A DNA stretch of 16,080 nucleotides from NCBI GenBank assembly GCA_964520785.1, contig CAZFQG010000152.1, positions 1 to 16,080 of the forward strand, read 5' to 3'. The notes beneath the pieces were generated by a model. It worked only from the letters and a program-made list of their open reading frames with translations, did not search any database and was not told where the DNA came from. The position numbers and the translations under genes are program-made. Source of the DNA: CAZFQG01 sp964520785 (GTDB taxonomy: Bacteria > Planctomycetota > Planctomycetia > Pirellulales > Thermoguttaceae). Below are positions 1 through 6,927 of this stretch, piece by piece; the stretch's first letter is position 1; the number at the start of each line of letters is the position of its first letter.

Positions 1-408
1 AGTTGGGGGCCGGGGGATAGGTCTTTCTGGTTCGTATAAGACGGGACAGGATTTCCAGGATTGGGTCCTGGGGTGGAGAGGGGGCTTGGTTTGCGCTGGT
101 TCTTCAGGCAGGGCGCTGTTGTGCGGAAGCGGCGACATAAAGAGGGCTTACTGCCATAGTTCGGGATCCTGCAATTCCTATTAATCCCGACTAAAACAAC
201 TTGAAAATCTGAGGCTGTTCGAAGCAGGGTGTGAGGACAGGCGGAGAATCTTGCGGAAAACTGGAGGTTTCTCTTGATGGTTATGCCCGCCGTCTGGTGT
301 GAGAGGCGATCAGGAGTTAGAATGCCATTGGTGTCGCCGACCTGAATGAGTCGCGACCTGTCCCGCCTTTCGTCGCTTTGGGTCTCGCCCGCCTTTACGA
401 GATTACTA
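1..408. other. Gene-free leader region
   Basis: I find no convincing coding region here on either strand; open frames reaching into it are short and have no recognisable protein content. It holds a perfect short inverted repeat, CCAGGA (55-60) and TCCTGG (66-71) around a 5-base loop, without a T-run on either side. This could be the end of an upstream transcript, but it is not a clear intrinsic terminator. The motif AGGATT occurs twice close together (48-62). No promoter stands out, although one must presumably lie here for the gene starting at 409. Confidence 0.4.
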
Positions 409-687
409 ATGGCACGCTTCCCCCACCGATATTCCCTTTGCCGGCTGTGGGCACTGCTTTCCGTTATTCTGATCAGTTCCCAGAATCTTGTCGCCGCGGA
501 GGCCCCGACCGGGCTCCAATCTCAGCCGCGGCCGATTGTATCGCGCGAAGTGGTGATGCGGTGGGATTTCGACGGGAACCCGAGGGGCTGGGTGAAGGAG
601 CATGAGTCTTCGCTCGATGGGCGAGACGAGCGGTTGGTGTGGGAGGACGGCGAGTGGAGCGAGGCCGAGGTGGAGTTCGCGATTTAA
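409..687 (+). CDS. Short secreted protein, probably a truncated domain fragment
   Basis: This codes for 92 residues. I chose the ATG at 409 because it opens directly onto a Sec signal peptide: basic residues, a hydrophobic stretch at about residues 12-26, then an A-x-A-like site near VAAEA. The only ribosome-binding hint is a weak GAG upstream. After the signal comes a linker and then VVMRWDFDGNPRGW (about residues 53-66), a pattern that often opens jelly-roll or carbohydrate-binding domains in secreted bacterial proteins. The protein stops about 27 residues later, far too short for such a domain. The stop lies 13 bases before the next start, so the two genes are probably co-transcribed. It may be a remnant of a longer gene or a real small exported protein. 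I do not recognise a specific family. Confidence 0.5.
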   Translation: MARFPHRYSLCRLWALLSVILISSQNLVAAEAPTGLQSQPRPIVSREVVMRWDFDGNPRGWVKEHESSLDGRDERLVWEDGEWSEAEVEFAI

Positions 688-700
688 TTGGAGAAACCTG

Positions 701-2113
701 ATGAGAAGCCTGATGTGGATGTGCGCGATTGCGGTCGTTTGGCCGGCGGCGAGCCCATGTGGGGAGATAGACCAAGGGACGTTGGTGGAGGCGTTTCGGG
801 CGTACGACGCGGCCCGCAACGAGGGGAAGGGGTATTCAGAGGCGGCCGATTCCGGGACGTTGGGCTGGGGGGAGGGGCAAATCCTCCAAGACTATGTCCG
901 GATTTGGGACGTGACCGACGATGTGTACTGGCTGGAGAAACTCCGCGACCATTTCCGCCGGATCATGGGAACCGCCTCCGACCCGGATGGCGACGGCTAT
1001 TTGAGTTGGAACACGGCGACCTATTCCTCGGCCGTTGCCTACGCGGAACGCCTGCACAACGTGTCCAATGCGCACATTGAGCCGGCGTTTCAGAGGAACC
1101 GAAACGCAAAGGCCGCCGCGGAGTGTACCGGACATTCCTATCTCATCGAGTTTCCTCAAGGTCCCAAGGAATACCGTGTAGTGGATTGGGACACCCGACA
1201 GGTGGTGGCAGGCGACATCCCCTACGTCGACGGCGGTTCGATCAAGGAAGTCGCACCGTTTCAGTTCGTCATCCGTGGAGAACCGCACCAGGGAGACCGT
1301 TTCCTCATCCGGACCATTGCCCCGGAACCGATCGAATACGCGGTGCATCAGGGGATGTTCGTCTACGCGGCGGCGCGCTTCGTCGAGGCGGTCAAGACGC
1401 GGCCGGACCTCCGGGAACGCTTCGCCGCGGACGCGGAGGAGTTTTTGGCCTTTATCAACAAGCATGTCTTTGAAAAGAACGAGCGGGATTGGCTCGATAT
1501 GGGAGAGATGGGGGGCGGGTACCGGTTCGAGCCGAAGATCACCGACCGCTATCCGAATCGTATCATGCCGCACAATCAATTCGCCACCCTCGCGAGGGCC
1601 TGGCTCGTGCTCGCGGAGGTGGACGGAGCGGCGCCCTTGATGGCCACCCGTGCCGAACAGATGGTCCGCTACGTCCGCCGGCACATGGAGGTGGATGAGA
1701 AGAGGGGTGCCTACCGGTGGCACTACTGGGACTGGATCGAGTACGGCGAGCCGGGGCATTCCGGCTACGAGGACACGTCTCATGCGGCGATTACGGTCAG
1801 TTTGGCGATCGAGGCAGCCCGGCGGGGGGTCGTTTTCACCGACGCCGATATGGAGGGGATCGCCAAGACGTGGGTGGACGTCATGTGGAACAAGGACGAA
1901 GCCGCGCCGCGGATGGCGGCGTCGGTCGACGGCCGGGAACCTTACGAGTTTTCCGCCTGCCTGAGAAACTGGTCTGAACTGGCGCAATGGGACCGCAGGG
2001 TGTACGAACTGGCCAGAACAGCCTTCCTGGCCTCCGACGAAAAACAACGGACTTCCGACGCGCCGGTAATGCTCCTTTGTGCCAAGGTAGCCAGAGGGGT
2101 AGAGAAGGAATAG
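701..2113 (+). CDS. Secreted protein with (alpha/alpha)-toroid character, glycan-related
   Basis: This codes for 470 residues. The frame is open from 602, but the ATG at 701 is chosen because GGAGA sits 6 bases upstream and the protein then begins with a signal peptide (hydrophobic residues 4-17, ending ...AASPCGE). The mature part is rich in amphipathic helices with conserved-looking aromatic and acidic motifs: DPDGDGYLSW at about residues 94-103 resembles a calcium-binding DxDxDG loop, followed later by a beta-rich insert, MGGGYRFEP, then HYWDWIEYGEPGHSGYEDTSH. The last motif, flanked by helices, is the kind seen in six-hairpin glycosidases, epimerases and polysaccharide lyases. I cannot name the family. 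Its neighbours, exported VOC and Gfo/Idh proteins, support a role in glycan or uronic-acid processing outside the cytoplasm. The fold assignment is inference from sequence texture. Confidence 0.8.
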   Translation: MRSLMWMCAIAVVWPAASPCGEIDQGTLVEAFRAYDAARNEGKGYSEAADSGTLGWGEGQILQDYVRIWDVTDDVYWLEKLRDHFRRIMGTASDPDGDGYLSWNTATYSSAVAYAERLHNVSNAHIEPAFQRNRNAKAAAECTGHSYLIEFPQGPKEYRVVDWDTRQVVAGDIPYVDGGSIKEVAPFQFVIRGEPHQGDRFLIRTIAPEPIEYAVHQGMFVYAAARFVEAVKTRPDLRERFAADAEEFLAFINKHVFEKNERDWLDMGEMGGGYRFEPKITDRYPNRIMPHNQFATLARAWLVLAEVDGAAPLMATRAEQMVRYVRRHMEVDEKRGAYRWHYWDWIEYGEPGHSGYEDTSHAAITVSLAIEAARRGVVFTDADMEGIAKTWVDVMWNKDEAAPRMAASVDGREPYEFSACLRNWSELAQWDRRVYELARTAFLASDEKQRTSDAPVMLLCAKVARGVEKE

Positions 2114-2346
2114 GAGGGTGATGTGGCGCGAAGAATCGCCCCACGACACTCGAGAATACCGCTTGAGGTTAGGGGTTGATTCCCCAAAGACCGCCTGTTT
2201 GCGAACGGAAGACCGGAGGAAAAAACAAAATACCCCTAATAAGGGTTTCATGCAACCTGAAAGAATGGTTATCTTGCCCGCCTTCGGCAGCGCGGGTATG
2301 CTGAGTTATTGGGGCGGCGACATTCATTTTTCAAGGAGAACGAGTT

Positions 2347-2784
2347 ATGACCATCCGAGGGGTCCGGTTCGCGAGACTGTTGTTCGTGGTTTTGCCGCTG
2401 GCCGGCATCTTGACGGGCTATTTTTTGCACATGGCGGCGGCGAAACCTCCGGCGCCGGTGAAAATGGTCTTTTCGCACATCGGGCTGATTACCGATGAGA
2501 AGAAGCCCAACGAGCGATACGTGGAGGCGACGAAGGTCTGGGTGAACGATTTCCAGAACCATCCCTTTCATATTGAGTGGCTTCGGTTCGAGCCGGACAG
2601 TCCGGTGAAGGGTCCGGTTCGGGAAAAACCGCACGTCGCCTATATGGTCGAAAGCATCGCGGAGGCCTCGAAGGGGCTCAAGGAACTGCTTGCGCCGTTT
2701 GACGCCGGCATCGCGGTCGTCGGGTTCTACGAGACCGAGGACGGGGCGGTAGTGGAGTTTATGGAGATGAAGGAAGGACAGTGA
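2347..2784 (+). CDS. Exported VOC (glyoxalase/bleomycin-resistance fold) protein
   Basis: This codes for 145 residues. AAGGAG lies 8 bases before the ATG. Residues 9-31 form a hydrophobic signal peptide or N-terminal anchor. The rest is one vicinal-oxygen-chelate unit: FSHIGLITD (about 42-50), HIEWLRF (75-81), HVAYMVES (96-103) and VVEFMEM (135-141). The candidate metal ligands by pattern are H44, E77, H96 and E137 or E140, so metal binding looks intact. VOC proteins include isomerases, dioxygenases, lyases and epimerases; the substrate cannot be read here. An exported VOC protein beside an exported Gfo/Idh-like protein suggests the two act in one extracytoplasmic sugar step. The gap to the next gene is 59 bases, consistent with co-transcription. 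Confidence 0.8.
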   Translation: MTIRGVRFARLLFVVLPLAGILTGYFLHMAAAKPPAPVKMVFSHIGLITDEKKPNERYVEATKVWVNDFQNHPFHIEWLRFEPDSPVKGPVREKPHVAYMVESIAEASKGLKELLAPFDAGIAVVGFYETEDGAVVEFMEMKEGQ

Positions 2785-2843
2785 GGCGTAACACATAAAG
2801 GGAGTGGGAAGGGCCGTTTTTCACCGGACTTGAGGAGATAGTG

Positions 2844-3851
2844 ATGAGCAATCGAGTGTGTTTTGCCCTATTGGTTTTGGGCGTGTTGGCGAGGGGGGTC
2901 TCGGCGGAGGAGGTGACGTTGCCGCTGAAGGCGGGGATCATCGGAATGGACGCCCACGCGAACCCATGGACGCAGATTATCAACAACCCCCAGGCGAAGG
3001 GGGAACTGGCCGACATGACGGTCGTGGCCGGTTTTCCGGGGGGAAGTCCGGATATTCCTCAGAGCATGGAGTTGTTGCAATCGTCGCTCGGCCCAGTTAG
3101 CGAGAGGGGCGTGGAAATTGTCGACTCGATTGAGGAGTTGCTCAAGAGAGTGGACGTCGTCATGATCTTGAGCATCGACGGCCGCGCCCACCTCGAACAG
3201 GCGAAGCCGGTTTTCGCTGCGAAGAAGCCCGTCTTCATCGATAAGCCGATCGCCGGGTCCCTCGCCGACGCCATTCGGATATTCCGCCTGGCCAAGAAGC
3301 ACGGTGTCCCCTGTTTCAGCAGTTCGTCGCTACGGTTCGCGTCGAGGACGTTGACGGTGCGGGACGATCCCGCATTGGGCGAGCTGGTCGGATGCGACCA
3401 GTATGCCCCCTGCTCGCTCGAGCCACACCACCCGGACTTTTTCTGGTATGGAATTCACGGCGTCGAACCGCTCTTTACGATCATGGGTCCGGGATGTGTT
3501 TCGGTTACCCGCGTGCATACGCAGGGGACGGACATGGCGGTCGGCGTCTGGAAGGACGGCCGGATCGGGACCTTCCGGGGCCTCCGCGACGGGGCGCGGG
3601 GGTACGGTTCTACCGTCTTCGGAACCAAGGGAATCGTGTCCGGGGGCGGATTCGAAGGGTACGAACCCTTAATTGAGGAAATCGTCAAGTTTTTCAAGAC
3701 CGGCAAGCCGCCGGTTACCGAGGAGGAAACTCTTGAGATATTCGCCTTTATGGAGGCGGCCGACGAAAGCAAACGGCAGGGGGGTTGCCCCGTCACGCTC
3801 GAGAGCGTCATGGACAAGGCGCTAAAAGAAGTGGACGCGCGTCCTGAATGA
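2844..3851 (+). CDS. Sec-exported Gfo/Idh/MocA-like protein with a degenerate Rossmann loop
   Basis: This codes for 335 residues from the ATG at 2844, with GAGGAG 6 bases upstream; an in-frame GTG at 2841 is the alternative. Residues 1-20 form a Sec signal peptide ending ARGVSAEE. The Gfo/Idh fold shows in the N-terminal beta-alpha-beta (LKAGIIGMDAHANPW), in VFIDKPIAGS with D133-K134-P135 at the usual EKP position, and in WYGIHGVEPL (201-210), which carries the usual active-site histidine region. The glycine-rich GxGxxG loop is replaced by GMDAHA, and the EKP glutamate is an aspartate. It is shorter than typical 370-450-residue family members. Sec export unfolds proteins, so a bound nucleotide would have to be acquired outside. 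Cofactor use is therefore doubtful. It is probably the last gene of the 409-3851 cluster. Confidence 0.85.
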   Translation: MSNRVCFALLVLGVLARGVSAEEVTLPLKAGIIGMDAHANPWTQIINNPQAKGELADMTVVAGFPGGSPDIPQSMELLQSSLGPVSERGVEIVDSIEELLKRVDVVMILSIDGRAHLEQAKPVFAAKKPVFIDKPIAGSLADAIRIFRLAKKHGVPCFSSSSLRFASRTLTVRDDPALGELVGCDQYAPCSLEPHHPDFFWYGIHGVEPLFTIMGPGCVSVTRVHTQGTDMAVGVWKDGRIGTFRGLRDGARGYGSTVFGTKGIVSGGGFEGYEPLIEEIVKFFKTGKPPVTEEETLEIFAFMEAADESKRQGGCPVTLESVMDKALKEVDARPE

Positions 3852-3893
3852 CGATGTCGTGCATCGCGGATCACGCATCCCCCGGGTTTCGTA

Positions 3894-3922
3894 TTGACAC
3901 CGCGACTCCTGTTTCACAAAAT
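3894..3922 (+). promoter_or_regulatory. Sigma70-like promoter for the Gfo/Idh - URO-D-like pair
   Basis: A perfect TTGACA at 3894-3899 is followed, after 17 bases, by CAAAAT at 3917-3922, which matches four of six positions of TATAAT. Transcription would begin near 3929, giving a leader of about 75 bases before the ATG at 4006. The position, in the gap after 3851, fits a separate transcript for the next two genes. Confidence 0.5.
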
Positions 3923-4005
3923 AACTAAGAGACGGATCGGAAGGGATGGACTCCCGGCGATCCGCACTTTACCCCGCAACGCACCCACCACACGAGGAAT
4001 CGGTC

Positions 4006-5382
4006 ATGTCGAATGAATCTCAGTCGTCGAAGAACAGTCCCCAGAAGCGCTCCCGGCGCGAGTTTCTTGAAATCGGCGGCGCGTTGGGCGTCGGCGCGGC
4101 CCTCTCCGGGGTCGCGGCCCCCAGGGTCCACGCCGCCGAGGACAACACCATAAAGCTGGCGCTCATCGGGTGCGGCGGCCGAGGCAGCGGCGCGGTCGGC
4201 AACGCGATGAATTCTCCCCATGGGCCGGTCAAGCTGGTCGCCATGGCGGACATCACGGAAGACCGCCTGAACGGGGCGCACGCCGCGCTGAGCAAGGCAT
4301 TCGGCGACCGGGTGGACGTCCCCAAGGAGCGCCAGTTCCTCGGTTTCGACGGCTATAAAAAGGCGATCGACTGCCTCGGGCCGGGGGACGTCGCGATGCT
4401 GACCAACTTCTCCTACTTCCGGCCGTCGCAATTGGAGTATGCCGTCGAGAAGGGGGTCAACGTCTTCATGGAGAAGTCCTTTGCTCCCGATGCGCCCGGC
4501 TTGCGCCGCTTGATGAAGGCGGGCGAGGAAGCGAAGAAGAAGAACCTGAAGATCGCGGCCGGATTGCAGTGCCGGCACAGCGTGAACCGCCAGGAATTGA
4601 TCAAACGCATCCGCGACGGAGAACTGGGCGAACTGATGCTCATTCGTGCCTATCGGATGCATCCGGTGGGAGGAATGGGACCGAAGCCGGAGGGCTACAG
4701 CGAACTACTCTGGCAGATTCGTAATTTCGTGCGGTTCTTCTGGGTGTCCGGCGGTCTGTTCGCGGAAATGAATATCCACCAGATCGATGAAATCTGCTGG
4801 CTGAAAGACGCCTACCCGGTCACGGCCCACGGAATCGGCGGCCGCAGGGACGGCAGTTCCGACCACGGCCAGGGGTTTGATTCGATTTCGATCGAATGGA
4901 CCTTTCCCGACGGGACGAAGGCGACCGACGGCGTGCGCTGGCTCGGCGGTCACTGTCACAACGAATTCGCCACCTATGCCCACGGCACGAAGTGCGCGGC
5001 CCAATTCTCGGGGAATATCCACCTGGGAACGACGCGAATCTACAAGGACCAGCGGATCGACGATGACAATATCGTCTGGAAAGCACCAAAGGAGACGGTC
5101 AATCCGTGGGATGCCGAGTGGAACGTCCTTCTGGAGAACATCCGCAAGGACAACCCGCAGAATGAAACGGAAAGCGCGGCCCTTTCGAACTTCGCCGATC
5201 TGATGGGACGCGCGGCGGTGCATTCCGGCAAGATCGTCACCTGGGACGAGATGTTCAACTCGAACTTCCAGTTCGTGGAAAACATCGACGAGATGGACTA
5301 CGACACGGAACCCCCGGTCAAACCCGGTCCGGACGGCCGGTACCCGGTGCCGATTCCCGGGGAGTGGTCCGAAATCTCGTAA
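4006..5382 (+). CDS. Tat-exported Gfo/Idh/MocA family oxidoreductase
   Basis: This codes for 458 residues. The ATG at 4006 is preferred over an upstream in-frame start at 3946 because GAGGAA sits 6 bases before it and the twin-arginine signal then falls at the N-terminus: SRREFLEIGGALGVGAAL, ending near VHAAED. The NAD(P)-binding loop LALIGCGGRGSG follows at about residues 51-62. The usual EKP catalytic motif reads E156-K157-S158 (FMEKSFAPDAPG). GLQCRHSVNRQELIKRI and the C-terminal-domain motif NIHQIDEICW (256-265, H258 and D261) follow the family pattern. Tat export lets the enzyme fold with its cofactor first, as known for Zymomonas glucose-fructose oxidoreductase. It probably oxidises, reduces or epimerises a sugar; the substrate is unknown. 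The next gene starts 14 bases after its stop, so they are co-transcribed. Confidence 0.9.
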   Translation: MSNESQSSKNSPQKRSRREFLEIGGALGVGAALSGVAAPRVHAAEDNTIKLALIGCGGRGSGAVGNAMNSPHGPVKLVAMADITEDRLNGAHAALSKAFGDRVDVPKERQFLGFDGYKKAIDCLGPGDVAMLTNFSYFRPSQLEYAVEKGVNVFMEKSFAPDAPGLRRLMKAGEEAKKKNLKIAAGLQCRHSVNRQELIKRIRDGELGELMLIRAYRMHPVGGMGPKPEGYSELLWQIRNFVRFFWVSGGLFAEMNIHQIDEICWLKDAYPVTAHGIGGRRDGSSDHGQGFDSISIEWTFPDGTKATDGVRWLGGHCHNEFATYAHGTKCAAQFSGNIHLGTTRIYKDQRIDDDNIVWKAPKETVNPWDAEWNVLLENIRKDNPQNETESAALSNFADLMGRAAVHSGKIVTWDEMFNSNFQFVENIDEMDYDTEPPVKPGPDGRYPVPIPGEWSEIS

Positions 5383-5396
5383 TCTCTCGCCGGTAC

Positions 5397-6488
5397 ATGA
5401 AAGAATTGTCCTACAAGCCGAAAGCGGCGTCCGTATTCCGGCGCCTTGAGGAGCTATTCTCCCGCAAGGCGCCGGATCGCATTTTCGCGCGGTGCGAGGT
5501 TGTCAGTCACGCTCTGGACGTGTTCCGCGAGACTCATGCGGAAGGTGAATGTCCATTTCCCGATCCGGCCGACCGGATCGCCTTCTGGGATGCGGTACTG
5601 GCCGAGAAGATCGGCGTCGAAGACGATGAGATTCCTTCCGTGTATCTGACGGAGATGGACCAGGGGCTCTACGCGGGCCTCCTTGGTGCCGAGATCCGAT
5701 TCCTGTGCGACCCCGGTTCCGGCTGGATTTCCTCGATGGCTGTTCCTCTACTGGAAGCTTGGGAGGGCTTTGACGCACTCAGGATCCCCGGGTCGCATCC
5801 CTGGAAGGATCGCTATCTCGATGAGTTGGAGACCTTCACCCGGCATGCCGAGGGCAAATTCGGTGTCAGCCACTTCATCGTTATCGACGGCTTGAATTTC
5901 CTCTTCGAGTTGTTCGGCGCGACGCGGACCTACTTGAGCCTGCACCTGGAGCCGGAGCGGGTGACGGAAGCGATCGACTTCGCGTACGACCTGGCGGTTC
6001 TCGTGCAAGATCGCTTCTTCGAGATTGCGCCGCTCGTGGAGGGGGGAACATGCAGTAACATGATGAGCTGGATCCCCGGGGGGCGGATCGTTTCCGAAAG
6101 CGTCGATCCCTTTCACATGACGAGCGTCGAAGACTTCGAGCGATGGGGCCGCGAACCGGTGGAGCGCCTGTTCCGGCACTACGACGGGGGCGTCGTTCAC
6201 CTCCACGCCAATGGTCGGCACCTCGTCGAGCGGGTTGCCACTTTGGAGGGTCTCCGCGGTATCACGTTCTTCAACGATCTGGGGTACGTTCCCTCGTTCG
6301 ACCTGGTCGGCGAGTTCCGCCGCCGGGCCGGGGACGTTCCGATCCGGGTCGACGCGCCGTACGAGGATTTCCTCGAGCGACTCAGGCGGCAGGATCTGCC
6401 TGGCGGGGTCCTCTACAACGTCCGCGAGGTGCCCGATTCCTGCGCCGCGAACCGCCTGATGGACCAAGTCCGCGACTACCGGGTTTAG
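5397..6488 (+). CDS. Uroporphyrinogen decarboxylase (URO-D) fold protein, methyltransferase-like branch
   Basis: This codes for 363 residues and is probably cytoplasmic, with no signal peptide. The start is either ATG 5397 (chosen) or GTG 5364, which overlaps the previous gene; neither has a strong ribosome-binding site. The pattern along the chain, including FIVIDGLNFLFELFGATRTY in the middle, VEGGTCSNMMSWIPGG, then GGVVHLHANGRHLVERVA near residue 268 and GITFFNDLGYVPSF, is that of the URO-D/MtaA superfamily as seen in planctomycete sugar loci, not of true HemE. In zinc-dependent methyltransferases of this fold an HxC pair is typical; here the equivalent place reads H268-L-H270-A-N272, with no cysteine. 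Corrinoid methyl transfer is therefore uncertain. Its partner gene is a Gfo/Idh oxidoreductase and it lies just before a cobalamin riboswitch, which cannot control it in cis. Confidence 0.8.
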   Translation: MKELSYKPKAASVFRRLEELFSRKAPDRIFARCEVVSHALDVFRETHAEGECPFPDPADRIAFWDAVLAEKIGVEDDEIPSVYLTEMDQGLYAGLLGAEIRFLCDPGSGWISSMAVPLLEAWEGFDALRIPGSHPWKDRYLDELETFTRHAEGKFGVSHFIVIDGLNFLFELFGATRTYLSLHLEPERVTEAIDFAYDLAVLVQDRFFEIAPLVEGGTCSNMMSWIPGGRIVSESVDPFHMTSVEDFERWGREPVERLFRHYDGGVVHLHANGRHLVERVATLEGLRGITFFNDLGYVPSFDLVGEFRRRAGDVPIRVDAPYEDFLERLRRQDLPGGVLYNVREVPDSCAANRLMDQVRDYRV

Positions 6489-6550
6489 GAATCCCCCCCT
6501 TTCGCGAAGAGAAGCGGTGTGGTAAACTAACACCCTGAAATCAGTCATTG

Positions 6551-6794
6551 CGTTGGTGATATCCCCCTATTCGTGGGGAGTATGAAACAGGGAACTCCGG
6601 TGTGATTCCGGGACGGCCCCGCCGCTGTGACCGAGCGCGGCTTTAGCGCCGCACGCGAGAGAGCCCACCCGTCTTTCGAGGGAATAAGGATTCTCGTGTC
6701 GGCTACGTCGTCTTATCTTTTTGCCATTGCCTGACGAGAGTTTGGGTGAGAAGGCCGGACGGCGGTTGCTCGGGAGTCAGAAGACCTACCAGCG
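6551..6794 (+). ncRNA. Cobalamin (B12) riboswitch aptamer
   Basis: The conserved core reads GGGAACTCCGGTG at 6590-6602, then the rest of the CCGG/TCCGG stem, then GGACGGCCCCGCCGCTGTGA at 6611-6630, matching the standard core (GGGAA, CCGGTG, ATCCGG, GGACGG, CCCGCC, CTGTGA). The B12 box follows as AGTCAGAAGACCTACC at 6775-6790, against the usual AGYCAGGAGACCTGCC. A closing stem pairs CGTTGGT (6551-6557) with ACCAGCG (6788-6794), with one G-T pair. Between core and B12 box lie longer variable arms, including a GCGGC/GCCGC hairpin around 6636-6653. The aptamer senses a cobalamin; which form cannot be told by eye. Its only downstream gene on this strand within reach is the pseudopilin at 6928. Confidence 0.93.
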
Positions 6795-6902
6795 TACGAT
6801 GGACGCGTCGCGGCACGCCGCCGTGTCCGAGTCATGCGGGTTTCGCGAGGGAGAAACCGCTGGTGGTACCGCTTGGAGGCCGTCGGTCGGGTTCATTTCA
6901 AA

Positions 6903-6919
6903 TCCCGGCGCGGCGGGAG
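6903..6919 (+). promoter_or_regulatory. Candidate Shine-Dalgarno-sequestering hairpin (riboswitch expression platform)
   Basis: TCCCG at 6903-6907 can pair with CGGGA at 6914-6918 around a 6-base loop, covering most of the ribosome-binding sequence GGGAG (6915-6919), which lies 8 bases before the ATG at 6928. An alternative partner, CGGG at 6888-6891, could bind CCCG at 6904-6907 and free the site. There is no T-run after it, so translational rather than transcriptional control is more likely. The stems are short and the pairing is by eye only. Confidence 0.4.
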
Positions 6920-6927
6920 TTGATCGG

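Larger units (their letters stand above)
6489..6927 (+). other. Long 5' leader of the pseudopilin gene
   Basis: This 439-base stretch has no gene. It contains the cobalamin riboswitch (6551-6794) and a roughly 130-base expression platform with a hairpin over the ribosome-binding site. Upstream is a possible weak promoter: TTTCGC at 6500-6505 and TAAACT at 6523-6528, 17 bases apart. An inverted repeat, GGTGT (6516-6520) and ACACC (6530-6534), overlaps that -10 region and could be an operator or a minor hairpin. No clear terminator separates it from the gene ending at 6488, so read-through is possible. Confidence 0.5.

Noticed and set aside
45..71. AGGATT repeats and the CCAGGA/TCCTGG hairpin as a mobile or CRISPR-like element
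   Set aside because: There are only two short copies and one small inverted repeat, with no array spacing, transposase or target duplication.
602..700. Longer N-terminus for the secreted 470-aa protein
   Set aside because: The extra 33 residues overlap the preceding gene in another frame, hide the signal peptide and lack a ribosome-binding site, while the ATG at 701 has a good one.
836..2251. 471-codon open frame on the minus strand
   Set aside because: It lies opposite the secreted 470-aa protein, is rich in arginine and proline without any family pattern, and has no suitable start signal. It is a shadow of high-GC coding DNA.
5748..6548. 266-codon open frame on the minus strand
   Set aside because: It is opposite the URO-D-like gene, which has a clear superfamily pattern; no family pattern appears in the minus frame.
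5397..6794. Control of the URO-D-like gene by the cobalamin riboswitch
   Set aside because: The riboswitch lies downstream of that gene on the same strand, so it cannot regulate it as a 5' leader.
6721..6927. N-terminal extension of the pseudopilin from a TTG start
   Set aside because: It would put the riboswitch B12 box inside the coding region and place 69 extra residues before a prepilin signal that must be close to the N-terminus.
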